In this document: in pieces, positions 20,000 through 28,524 of the stretch
Position numbering within the stretch: position 1 is the first letter of the stretch
How the letters are laid out: each line of letters begins with the position of its first letter
DNA from: an uncultured Spirochaetota bacterium
Lineage (GTDB): Bacteria; Spirochaetota; UBA4802; UBA5550
Reading direction: 5' to 3'
Assembly: GCA_937872225.1 (NCBI GenBank)
Contig: CALMRZ010000001.1
Coordinates: 1 to 61,979, forward strand
DNA: 61,979 nucleotides
Translations under genes and position numbers: made by a program
The notes under the pieces: model-generated
The model's database searches: none
What the model saw: only the letters and a program-made list of their open reading frames with translations
What the model was told of the DNA's origin: nothing

Positions 20000-21805
20000 A
20001 TGGACCATGCCGGTACTATGACGAAGAACCTGATGAGCCGCAGGAGACTGCTGCAGGGTGCAGGGGCCCTGGCGGGTCTGGCGGCCTCGGGGGCCGTTGA
20101 ATCCGCCCTGCGGGCGTTTCCGGGAATCGTGAAAAAAGGCGACAGGCCGCGGAAGATGATCTATGTCGCCATCGACGCGCTGCATCCCGCCTACGCCTAC
20201 CTTGATTCGAAGGGCAGCGCGGTCGGATCGCCGGGGAACTGGCTTGTGCCGAACATCCGGGCGTTCCTGGACCGGTCCCTCTGGTACCCCAATGCCATGG
20301 CGCACCTGCCGGCCGCCACGGACATGAACCACCTCAACGCTCTGGCCGGGACCAGCTCGGCCCAGACGGGAATCATCGGCGTGTGGGCCCAGCCGGCATC
20401 GTGGGACGGTGACGAGGCCGTACTGAAGCGCTCGCACCTTTCCTTTGCCAGGGACGACAGGGGGCGGCCGGTGGACACGATCTTTCACGCCTGGAAGAGG
20501 CGCTGGCCGGATTCGAAAACAATGCTGATCAGCGGCAAGGAATGGGTGGCGGAGATGTTCAGGGACGGGGGCGCGCCGGCGGTGGACCTCCTGGTTACCG
20601 GCAAGGACCATCCCGCATACCTGAAGCCGCCGCGTAGAGAAGGCTTCGCGGACCCCTTCGGCGATTCCGACGCCGCCTGCGACCCGGAATCGGGAAGGAT
20701 GGGCTTTTTCGATTTCAAACATATGCGGCGGGGAAGCATTCGGAAGCACATGAGCCCGTCAAATGTGATGACGCGTCTCTACACGGGACAGCGGAGCCTC
20801 CTGACGGTCCAGATGGAGGGCTTCCCGGAGCGGTTCCCCCACGATTCATGGGTGGCGGACTCGGCGCTGGAGCTGTTTCGGCGGCATGACCCTGACCTTG
20901 CCTACATACTCCTCGCCCAGTGCGATGACGGCGGACACTGCATCGGCACGGCCCATGATCCCTCCGAATTCGTTCCCGGCGACCCGGACATCGTCGGAAA
21001 CAGGTGCGCGGGGAAACCGGCGTATAACCGGGTGAGCGCGCGCAACCGCATGATCGTGCGGGAAGCGGCCCTGGACTGCATACGCGACGTGGACCGCCAG
21101 TTCGGCCGTCTCATGAGGGGGCTAGAGGAGCAGGGAATCGCCGGCGACGCCCGCGTCATTCTTCTCAGCGATCATTCGGCGATAAACCATCTTTCGACGG
21201 AGGAATTCCTCGATACGGACGTCATGGGCATACTGCGGTCGCGCGGCATCGATACCCGGGGCGTGTATGCCTTCAGCGTCAGCAGTTACGGCGTGGTATA
21301 CTGGCGCGGACGCAAGAAGGAGATAGCAAAGGCGCGGGCGGCGCTTCTGGCGCACCGTGCGAAAAATCCGCAGACCGGCGCGGTCGAGTGTCCCTGGTGG
21401 GTCCTGGACCGGAAGGACATGCGGGAAGGGGTCCCCGGCGTCAGCCTTCCCGGCGAGCTCTATCACGCCTATTATATTGACGCGGACCGTGAGCGGAACA
21501 TGCTCTGGCCGGACCTTGTCGTGCTGGCCAGAAACGGGTGGCAGATCCCGGTCTACAACGGGCACATCCCCAACGTGGGCATCAACGTGCCGAAATGGGC
21601 GCCGCCCTGGCGCGTGTATAACGGCGGGCACGGGTCCGTGGACACCCTGCCCATCATGGCGGCCATTTCAGTGCCGGGTGGGAGGCGGGCCGTGAACGGC
21701 CGCGCGGTCAGGATATCCGACCTGGGCGCCACCGCCCTGTCCCTCGCGGGGCTCAGGACAAAAAGCACGATGACCGGACGGGACCTGACATCTGATTTGA
21801 GATAA
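20000..21805 (+). CDS. Tat-exported type I phosphodiesterase / alkaline-phosphatase-superfamily enzyme
   Basis: 601 residues. The N-terminus carries a twin-arginine signal (MSRRRLLQGAGALAGLAASG). The core keeps metal-site motifs of the superfamily: YVAIDALHPAY, ATDMNHLNALAGTSSAQTG with the probable nucleophile Thr, DDGGHCIG, LLSDHS and GGHGSVDTLP near the end. These fit the nucleotide pyrophosphatase/phosphodiesterase branch, so hydrolysis of phosphate mono- or diesters in the periplasm is expected. The substrate is not predictable. ATG 20000 with GGAGGA upstream is preferred to the TTG at 19988. Likely controlled by the upstream TetR protein. Confidence 0.85.
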   Translation: MDHAGTMTKNLMSRRRLLQGAGALAGLAASGAVESALRAFPGIVKKGDRPRKMIYVAIDALHPAYAYLDSKGSAVGSPGNWLVPNIRAFLDRSLWYPNAMAHLPAATDMNHLNALAGTSSAQTGIIGVWAQPASWDGDEAVLKRSHLSFARDDRGRPVDTIFHAWKRRWPDSKTMLISGKEWVAEMFRDGGAPAVDLLVTGKDHPAYLKPPRREGFADPFGDSDAACDPESGRMGFFDFKHMRRGSIRKHMSPSNVMTRLYTGQRSLLTVQMEGFPERFPHDSWVADSALELFRRHDPDLAYILLAQCDDGGHCIGTAHDPSEFVPGDPDIVGNRCAGKPAYNRVSARNRMIVREAALDCIRDVDRQFGRLMRGLEEQGIAGDARVILLSDHSAINHLSTEEFLDTDVMGILRSRGIDTRGVYAFSVSSYGVVYWRGRKKEIAKARAALLAHRAKNPQTGAVECPWWVLDRKDMREGVPGVSLPGELYHAYYIDADRERNMLWPDLVVLARNGWQIPVYNGHIPNVGINVPKWAPPWRVYNGGHGSVDTLPIMAAISVPGGRRAVNGRAVRISDLGATALSLAGLRTKSTMTGRDLTSDLR

Positions 21806-21957
21806 ACGGCCGGAGCAGGGGAAGGGGGTAGATCCCCCCCTGACGCCGGGCGGTCTTAACTTCTTGACTTTTCCGGTATAACCGCTACACTGAAATACGC
21901 ACATCAGGCTGATAATTATCCGGCATTAAAAAACCCGGTATTGACTGGAGGGGGCAT

Positions 21958-22530
21958 ATGATGCAAAAAGTTTCCCTGACGGACATTCAAAACGCCCTGA
22001 CGCCGAATTACATCAGGGTATCGCAGATAATCTATTTCAGCATCATCATGGGCGTCACCGTATTCTTCCTGATCATCGTATTCATGTATATGCAGGGTCA
22101 GGGGGCAGAAGCGGTGAGTGAAGAAGCAATAGAGGCGGTAAACAGGTTCAGCCTGATCCATGCCGCGCTTTTTACCGGCGCATTGTTCCTTTCCAGTTTT
22201 ATGTATAACAGGTTCCTCCGGGAAGACAGGATCGAATCCATGACGGGCGGGATGAAGCCTGATGACGGGGCCAGCGCCGCCTGCGGATACCTGGCGGTTG
22301 TCCGCACCGCGAAAATCATACAGGTGGCGATTATTGAGGCGGCGGTATTCTTCGGCCTTGTCACGTGCTTTATCGCGGTAACGAACCGGGTGCTGTATCA
22401 GCACCCCTTGTACTGGGCGAATACGCTGTCATACGTGATCTTCATTATCTTTCTGATAAGGGATTTTCCCGGCAAAGACAGGTTGATGGAACTCTTCAAG
22501 GGGAAATTGAAGTTTTTGCTTCAGTATTAG
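21958..22530 (+). CDS. Integral membrane protein, unknown function
   Basis: 190 residues with four probable membrane segments (around residues 22-44, 66-84, 112-135 and 146-166). GGAGGGGGC precedes the ATG. The long loop between segments 2 and 3 is charged (REDRIESMTGGMKPDD). No family recognised. It converges with the AXE1-like gene, whose stop is only 6 bases away. Confidence 0.75.
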   Translation: MMQKVSLTDIQNALTPNYIRVSQIIYFSIIMGVTVFFLIIVFMYMQGQGAEAVSEEAIEAVNRFSLIHAALFTGALFLSSFMYNRFLREDRIESMTGGMKPDDGASAACGYLAVVRTAKIIQVAIIEAAVFFGLVTCFIAVTNRVLYQHPLYWANTLSYVIFIIFLIRDFPGKDRLMELFKGKLKFLLQY

Positions 22531-22536
22531 CGCCGA

Positions 22537-23478
22537 TCACTGGTTGATCTGCTTCACCAGCCACTGGATGGACTTCTTGAACTGGGCTGCGCCGCCGGCC
22601 GCGTTGCCTTCCTCCGGGTATACCTCGATCACCTTTTCGCTCCGGATATGGTTGAACAGGCTGAAGACGCATTCCGGCGGCGAAATGGTGTCCTTGAACC
22701 CGACCGTGGCCAGGACCGGACAGGTGATCCTGTCCGCGAAGTTCAGGGCGTCAAAATAGGTCAGGTTGTCCTTGATCTGTTTTTTCTTGGCCTTGACCGT
22801 GGACACGAATTCATTTATTTCGTTTGACGCGTCGCTTTCGGAGATGTTCTGACTAAGGGACAGGTGGCAGAAGGCCGGCGTTTCCATGACCAGCGCCGCG
22901 ACCCGGTCGGAAAAGGCGGTGGTGAAGACCGCGGCCGCGGCCCCGAAGCCCTTGCCGATAATGCCGATGGCGCTGCAGTTGATGTCCGGGATAAGGCGCA
23001 GCATGTCAATGGATCGGTAGAGATCGAGATACACGGCCTTGACGTAGTAGGTGTCGCGGTCGAGGATGTTCTCCACCATGAAGCCGGGGGAGGCAGGCTC
23101 TTCCTCCGTATCGGCCGGCTTCACTATTTCGGTGTGTCCCCGGAGATTTATGAAGAAATACGACGCCGAATCGTCGAGGGTCTGCTGCGAGAACTGGACT
23201 TCGCTGTTGTAATCATGGACATACATGATCACTTTCGGTTTCGGTGTGCCCCGGGGTATCAGGAGCTCCCCCGTTACGGTTGTCTTGGTGAAACCCTTGT
23301 AGGATACGTCATAGGACGCGAAACGGTGCGTTGTCCTCCTTCCGTTTTTAACCAGCTCCGTTTCGAGGGGTATCTTCTTTATGTCCGCAATGGCTTTTTC
23401 CCAGAACTGGTCGAAGTCATTTTTTTTGTCCTGCGGCGGAAGGTTCAGGAAATATTTATCGAAATTGCTGAGGGGCAT
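22537..23478 (-). CDS. AXE1-type alpha/beta hydrolase fold protein, catalytic residues missing
   Basis: 313 residues similar in layout to acetyl xylan esterase (AXE1) proteins: N-terminal DFDQFWEKAIADIKKIPLE, then VTGELLIPRGTPKPKVIMYVHDYNS, INLRGH, a three-turn helical insert YYVKAVYLDLYRSIDMLRL, and GFKDTISPPECVF. The nucleophile elbow reads GIIGKGFGAAAA, so the GxSxG serine is Gly. The region where the His should be reads EEGNAAGG. The Asp is kept. I therefore expect no esterase activity, and perhaps a binding role. A membrane protein gene lies 6 bases upstream on the same strand, so they probably form an operon. Confidence 0.8.
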   Translation of the reverse strand: MPLSNFDKYFLNLPPQDKKNDFDQFWEKAIADIKKIPLETELVKNGRRTTHRFASYDVSYKGFTKTTVTGELLIPRGTPKPKVIMYVHDYNSEVQFSQQTLDDSASYFFINLRGHTEIVKPADTEEEPASPGFMVENILDRDTYYVKAVYLDLYRSIDMLRLIPDINCSAIGIIGKGFGAAAAVFTTAFSDRVAALVMETPAFCHLSLSQNISESDASNEINEFVSTVKAKKKQIKDNLTYFDALNFADRITCPVLATVGFKDTISPPECVFSLFNHIRSEKVIEVYPEEGNAAGGAAQFKKSIQWLVKQINQ

Positions 23479-23484
23479 CGCTTT

Positions 23485-23904
23485 TTATTTGTTGGTAAGT
23501 TTATATAAAAGATAGTAGTTGTTGCTGAGCAGAACATAGAGCAGGAAGACAAGCACCGCCGAGGTGATTATAAAGAAGAAGAAGATCGTTATATAATAAA
23601 GGGGTTTCTTCGCCAGGTAGATGATGATGTCCCGGGTCGCGAGGCCTTCCTTTCTGAGCCGGTGGATCCTTACACCCAGGAAAGCCGCAAGTATGGCCGC
23701 CAGGCCGAATATGGAAAGGTCTTTGACGATGAAGTTAAAGGCGTTTTTGTGGTTTACCGCGAAGATGGTCACCGGGTATACCAGGATGTTCATGACGACA
23801 ACCGAAATGACGGCAACGGCCAGGGTGAACAGGGCGAGGGTGGTTATTTCCCTGAATCGGTCGCGGAGCTTCATCTTTTCATAGAGGTTGCCGTTGTACA
23901 TCAA
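23485..23904 (-). CDS. Small integral membrane protein, unknown function
   Basis: 139 residues with three strong hydrophobic segments (about residues 24-46, 62-82 and 105-128) and a short charged loop RIHRLRKEGLATRD. It sits 6 bases upstream of the AXE1-like gene on the minus strand, a tight spacing that argues for co-translation and possibly a membrane anchor or partner role. No family recognised. Confidence 0.75.
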   Translation of the reverse strand: MMYNGNLYEKMKLRDRFREITTLALFTLAVAVISVVVMNILVYPVTIFAVNHKNAFNFIVKDLSIFGLAAILAAFLGVRIHRLRKEGLATRDIIIYLAKKPLYYITIFFFFIITSAVLVFLLYVLLSNNYYLLYKLTNK

Positions 23905-23980
23905 TGTTCCCTGCCGGTTTCAATCATCAGGCGGCCGTATCTTGGGGCTTCCCGGCGGTTCGCCGCCGGTGATACGCCGG

Positions 23981-25189
23981 TCACTTCGACTTTTTCGTGT
24001 CCGGTTTTTTTTCTTCCTTCTTTTTTGCAGTTTTCTTTTCTTCTTTTTTTTCTTCGCCCACGTCAACGCCCATCTCCTTCAGGGCCTTCCGTGCCGCGGA
24101 CTGTACCTTTTGATTCTGATCATAATTCATTTTGTATTTTAAAATGTCAATAGTTCTTTTATCCTTAAAATCTTTTATGAGGCTGATGGCCTTCAGCCGG
24201 ACCTGGGAGCTGTTGCTCCTGAGGGCGTTCATGAGCTTCGGTATGGCCTCCTGGTCTCCCAGCTTTGCCAGGGCGGCAATTGAATAGAGGTAGAGGTTAT
24301 AGTATTTTTTCCTTTTCTTGACGTCGTAGGAATCGATTGTCTTGATAGTTTCCTTTATATCGGCCGCCACCTCTCTGGCGCCGAGCTTGGAGAGGGAGTT
24401 GACCGCGTAGGACCTCAGGGCGGCGTCTTCCTCCTCGTCCTTGTATATTTTAAGCAGGATATCTTTCGATTCCGCTGCCGGCGCGTTCCCCATGAAGATG
24501 ACCATCTCTTCCTTGATTCCCTTGCTGGTCTTGGGGCTTTCCAGCGATTCCCTGACGAAGGGCAGCAGTTCCACCGCCTTGAATTCGCCCAGGGCCTGGA
24601 TGAGGGCGGAGGTAAAGTTGGTGTTGTTTTCGAGGTCCCGTGATTTCAGCTTCTGGACCAGCTTTTCCTTTGCCGCGGTGCCCTTCATGTTCTTGAGCGC
24701 ATACACCGCCGCGGTGCCCACGTCTTCGGAACGGTGGTCGATCTTGTCCATCACCATCGGTATCGCGGAAGTCTCTTTCATCTCGCCCAGGACGGTGATT
24801 GACTTGATCAGCAGCTCCGGGTCATCTTCGTCTTTAGCCATGTCGATGAGCTTTGTAACGAGCCTGCCCCGGATGGCCGGGTCTTTTATATGCTGTATCT
24901 TGCTGACGGCGGAAAGGCGCTCCTCCTGAATGCCGTAGTCCAGGGTCTGCACGATCCATTCGGCCTTCTTTTCATCGCTCTGCCCGGGCTCCTTATCGGT
25001 TCCCTTTTTGTCCGGCGTTTTCTTCGGGTCCTTGTCCGAGGGTTTGTCGGCCGACGTCTTCTTTTCAGCCGTTCGGGTTGACGCGGCTTTTACCGTTTCG
25101 GTTGTTTTTATTTCGGCAGCCTGCAGCGCAGGCCGGCCCGCGGAGGCGGCCATCAGCGGTATCAGCAGGCACAGTATTGTTTTTTTCAT
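23981..25189 (-). CDS. Exported HEAT-repeat protein with lysine-rich tail
   Basis: 402 residues. A signal peptide (MKKTILCLLIPLMAASAGRP) is followed by a low-complexity Thr/Lys/Asp linker (residues 25-85) and then about seven HEAT/PBS-like repeats (100-370) of the form DPELLIKSITVLGEMKETSAI and DQEAIPKLMNALRSNSSQVRLKA. The last 25 residues are almost all Lys, Glu and Thr. Likely a periplasmic protein-binding scaffold. ATG 25189 was chosen because it yields the signal peptide; the frame is open further upstream. Confidence 0.82.
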   Translation of the reverse strand: MKKTILCLLIPLMAASAGRPALQAAEIKTTETVKAASTRTAEKKTSADKPSDKDPKKTPDKKGTDKEPGQSDEKKAEWIVQTLDYGIQEERLSAVSKIQHIKDPAIRGRLVTKLIDMAKDEDDPELLIKSITVLGEMKETSAIPMVMDKIDHRSEDVGTAAVYALKNMKGTAAKEKLVQKLKSRDLENNTNFTSALIQALGEFKAVELLPFVRESLESPKTSKGIKEEMVIFMGNAPAAESKDILLKIYKDEEEDAALRSYAVNSLSKLGAREVAADIKETIKTIDSYDVKKRKKYYNLYLYSIAALAKLGDQEAIPKLMNALRSNSSQVRLKAISLIKDFKDKRTIDILKYKMNYDQNQKVQSAARKALKEMGVDVGEEKKEEKKTAKKKEEKKPDTKKSK

Positions 25190-25382
25190 GGCGTACACCC
25201 GGGTTTTCTGTTTGATCTGCGGCTGTTGAGCAGCCCTATTAATATCGGACATGATTATGATTTGACAAATATAATTATCGCGCCTGATAGTATTGGTCGC
25301 ATCGGGTGCCGGCCGCGGATGCCGGTCCCTCTCAGGCCATGTTTTAATTCCTGTCGCTGATACTATATGAGGAACGCGGGAT

Positions 25383-27446
25383 TTGTCCATTAAAAAAAAA
25401 TTCGGGGATATCATCAGGTCCCTGGCGCGGCCGGGAACCGGGGAGCAAGCCCTTTCGGGGATAGACGCAGCCGGACTTCTGCGTCCCGGTGAAACCGATG
25501 AACTGTCCACGGCAGGGAGCCTGGTCGCTTCTTTTTTCGCGGTCCTGTCCGGCCCGGCCGGCGCTGACCATGATAACGCCCTGCGCTTCCTGGAGGGAAT
25601 GAAGGGAACGCCCTGGGAGGACGCCTCCAGGTTCCTCCTCGATGGCGCTTCACTGGCGGTGAGGGAGATCGAATCGCGTTATAATGCTGATGAACGGTTC
25701 CGCGGCGATTTTGACGCGCTCCATGAAGCTGTCAGCGGCGGAACTGAAATCGGCACTGTCATTGACCTGATCTGGCGCGTTTTTTTTCCCGAAGGCGTTA
25801 TCGGTCACGACCGGTCGGCGGCCGCATCGTCCCTGAGGGAAAAGAGGAGTATCCGCATAACCGCGCTGAACCCCGAGCCGGTCCGGGACCCCGGGAGGGA
25901 GGTCCTGTTCACCGCCAACGCCCTCCTCACTGTCCCGGCGTCGGAAACCGGACTGGGCACCCTGGAAGGGAGCCTGCGCGAGGCTGTCAAAGCCGCCATG
26001 GAAGAGGACCAGCTCCACTGGTACGATCATCCGGTGCCCATGGGGACGCCGGCTGAACGCAATGAACTGGTTTACGGACTCGGCCGCCTGTCGGAGGCGC
26101 TGCGCTTCGAGGAATACGCGGGATTAAAGGATCCGGGACGGGACATCGATTGCGTCGTGTCGGTCTCGGTGACCCACCGGGGCCTGCGCGGCATTGCCAG
26201 GACCTGGCTTGCGTCGCAGCTGGCTGGCAGGGAGGGAATGCGCGGCATCAACGTGCACCTGGTCGCCGAGGAGGACGCGGAGCGGCTCCTGGACGATATC
26301 CTTGTACCCGCCGCCCGGAAGTACCTGCCCGGCTCGGATACGGACGCCCTGCGGCGGGTCTTCGGCGTGGACGGCGAGTACGGGAGGCATTATAATTTCT
26401 TAAAGGCCATCGCGCGGTTCTGGAGCGTCTTCATTTCCCCGGAGATCAGGGCGACGTTTAAGATAGACCTGGACCAGGCCTTTCCCCAGGAGGAGCTTGT
26501 CCGTGAAACAGGGATTTCCGCCTTCGGGCACCTGCGCACGCCCCTCTGGGGAGCCCGGGGGACCGACAGCAGGGGTGAGGACGTATATCTCGGCATGATC
26601 GCCGGCGCCCTGGTGAACCGGAAGGACATCGGCGATTCGCTCTTTACACCGGACGTTCCGTATCCCCGATCGGCGCCCGCCGGGGACGAGGTCGTGTTCC
26701 GGAGCGCCGTGCCCCAGGCCCTTTCAACCGAGGCGGAGATGATGACGCGGTACGGGGAAGGGCAACTCCACGACGGCACGACATCATGCATACAGCGGGT
26801 CCATGTCACCGGCGGCACCACCGGCATACTGGTAGAGGCCCTGAAGCGTTACCGGCCCTTTACGCCGTCCTGCTTCGGCAGGGCCGAGGACCAGGCCTAT
26901 ATCCTGTCCGCGCTGTACCGCCCCGGTGATCACGGCTATCTCCGCTATGCCCACGTGCCGGGCCTGGTGATGCGCCATGACGCGGAGCTTTTTGCCGACG
27001 CCGCTGATGCCGCCCGGGCCGGCAAGACCCTCGGCGATTACGTGCGCATCCTCCTGTTTTCAGATTATGCCCGGGCGCTGCCGTGGGGTTTTGACCGCAT
27101 AAAGGACGCGGTGGACCCCTTTACCGGGTGCTTCATATCAGCCTTACCGATAACTATCGTGTATCTGCGGTTCGCTCTCAGGGCGGCGGTCATGCTTACA
27201 GCCGGTGATCCTGATGCGTTGCGCTTTTTTAACGACGCCGTGAAGAGACTTTCGCCCCTGGTAGAGTATTACAAAAAGGGAGAGAATCCGCTGAAGGAAA
27301 TCTATTATCGGGAAAAGAGCGGTTGGGACCTGTACTATGATGCGCTGGACGCGGCGGAAGCGGGGATACAGGCAGGGGACACCTTTGCCCTGGAACTGAG
27401 GGATAAGGCAAGGGCTTTGATTGATGCGGTAAGGATAGGCAAATAG
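25383..27446 (+). CDS. Large protein of unknown function, possible GT-A glycosyltransferase
   Basis: 687 residues with no signal peptide or clear membrane segment. In the middle, NFLKAIARFWSVFISPEIRATFKIDLDQAFP carries a DLD triad that could be the metal-binding DxD of a GT-A fold. Downstream RVHVTGGTTGILVEAL, SCFGRAEDQAYILSAL and VPGLVMRHDAELF fit the acceptor and His regions of such enzymes. The N-terminal 200 residues have no recognised domain. The start appears to be TTG 25383 with AGGAACGCGGG before it. It is convergent with the MTH1187-type gene and alone on its strand. The glycosyltransferase reading is tentative. Confidence 0.55.
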   Translation: MSIKKKFGDIIRSLARPGTGEQALSGIDAAGLLRPGETDELSTAGSLVASFFAVLSGPAGADHDNALRFLEGMKGTPWEDASRFLLDGASLAVREIESRYNADERFRGDFDALHEAVSGGTEIGTVIDLIWRVFFPEGVIGHDRSAAASSLREKRSIRITALNPEPVRDPGREVLFTANALLTVPASETGLGTLEGSLREAVKAAMEEDQLHWYDHPVPMGTPAERNELVYGLGRLSEALRFEEYAGLKDPGRDIDCVVSVSVTHRGLRGIARTWLASQLAGREGMRGINVHLVAEEDAERLLDDILVPAARKYLPGSDTDALRRVFGVDGEYGRHYNFLKAIARFWSVFISPEIRATFKIDLDQAFPQEELVRETGISAFGHLRTPLWGARGTDSRGEDVYLGMIAGALVNRKDIGDSLFTPDVPYPRSAPAGDEVVFRSAVPQALSTEAEMMTRYGEGQLHDGTTSCIQRVHVTGGTTGILVEALKRYRPFTPSCFGRAEDQAYILSALYRPGDHGYLRYAHVPGLVMRHDAELFADAADAARAGKTLGDYVRILLFSDYARALPWGFDRIKDAVDPFTGCFISALPITIVYLRFALRAAVMLTAGDPDALRFFNDAVKRLSPLVEYYKKGENPLKEIYYREKSGWDLYYDALDAAEAGIQAGDTFALELRDKARALIDAVRIGK

Positions 27447-27491
27447 GGAAATTTGTGTATTTTTTGATCTGGCTGATGTTGTGTCTCACAG

Positions 27492-27634
27492 TTTTACTCT
27501 GACACCGGTGTTTCTTTTGCATTTGCCGATAGTTATCGGTGATAGAATCTGTCGGTATTGTGCTCTGACCCCGAAAAACACAGGGAAATGCGGATACACG
27601 GCCCGATAGTTATCGGTAATGCTGCTTTGACCCC
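27492..27634 (+). repeat. Composite repeat: three tags and two CCGATAGTTATCGG palindromes
   Basis: Between two convergent genes. TTTTACTCTGACACC at 27492-27506, palindrome CCGATAGTTATCGG at 27526-27539, tag remnant TGCTCTGACCCC at 27561-27572, the same palindrome at 27603-27616 and TGCTTTGACCCC at 27623-27634. A related arrangement occurs at 35202-35377. Confidence 0.75.
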
Positions 27635-27696
27635 ATGCTACAGTTGCATCAGGTACAGATAATACCCGGCCGCCTTTTCAGGCGGCCGGTTAATTT

Positions 27697-27999
27697 CTAT
27701 TCAGCCCCCATAATCTTTTTCAGCGAATCAACCTTTCCCTTCATCCGGTTGTCCAACCCTTCGCGGTAATCGACCTTGAGCACCATGTAGACCCGGCTAC
27801 TGTGGTTCTTCATCGCGTCCATGCTCTCCTTCGCGACGCGTATCACCTCGTCCCAATCCCCCTCGAAACAGGTGCCCATGGGTCCCATCTGGTAATCCAG
27901 TCCGCTTGTTTTGATCACTTTAACGGCTTCCGCCACGTAGGAGCTGACGCTCTCTCCCTTGTCCAGGGGAAATATCGTAAGATCTGCCAGTGCGCTCAT
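27697..27999 (-). CDS. MTH1187/YkoF-type thiamine-binding domain protein (UPF0045-like)
   Basis: 100 residues. The pattern ADLTIFPLDKGESVSSYVAEAVKVIKTSGLDYQMGPMGTCFEG (residues 4-46) matches the MTH1187 family of small ferredoxin-like-fold proteins, some of which bind thiamine or its precursors. Length is typical. ATG 27999 with AGGAGAT upstream is used rather than a start 33 bases earlier. Upstream lies an AT-rich gap with two inverted repeats. No thiamine gene is adjacent. Confidence 0.85.
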   Translation of the reverse strand: MSALADLTIFPLDKGESVSSYVAEAVKVIKTSGLDYQMGPMGTCFEGDWDEVIRVAKESMDAMKNHSSRVYMVLKVDYREGLDNRMKGKVDSLKKIMGAE

Positions 28000-28524
28000 C
28001 GGTATCTCCTTGGTTATGGAATAATTAACCATAGCGGTAAATAATCATGTTTGTCAATAAAGTAGTAATATTAAGAGACCTGAACATAAACAAATATATG
28101 TTCAGTCAAGAGTAACTTGTTCAGAAATAAAGTTACACATAATAGAATTTAATAAGTATATATCTGGTACTTTATTAATCCACTTTTCGTTATATATAAA
28201 AGATTATTATAAGTTTGTTGCAGCAATAAATCGGACTATACTTAGCCGGTTGGTCGATAATCTAAATAAATAATGTTATTATTTGTCTAAATTATAAAAA
28301 TATACATAAAATTATAAAAGTATAATATAAAAAACCCAACCGGGCTGAAAAAATTTGATATTCCCATTGCCGCTGATTATATTTATACGGTTGCCCGGGG
28401 TATAAGGGGCTAATAAGCATGGCGACATTAAATGACCTATAGCAGGTAGCAGACTTGATCTAGATATGCCGATGGATGCAGGAACGATTTGAAAACGTAT
28501 TTTGAAATATTAATGCAGGATGTT
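28000..28524. other. AT-rich non-coding gap with inverted repeats
   Basis: About 525 bases without a gene, markedly richer in A+T than the rest of the window, particularly 28060-28340. CTGAACATA (28080-28088) pairs with TATGTTCAG (28097-28105). Right after it GTAACTT (28112-28118) pairs with AAGTTAC (28130-28136). It separates divergent genes, so it should hold promoters in both directions; I cannot fix the -10 boxes because many AT matches exist. Confidence 0.65.
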
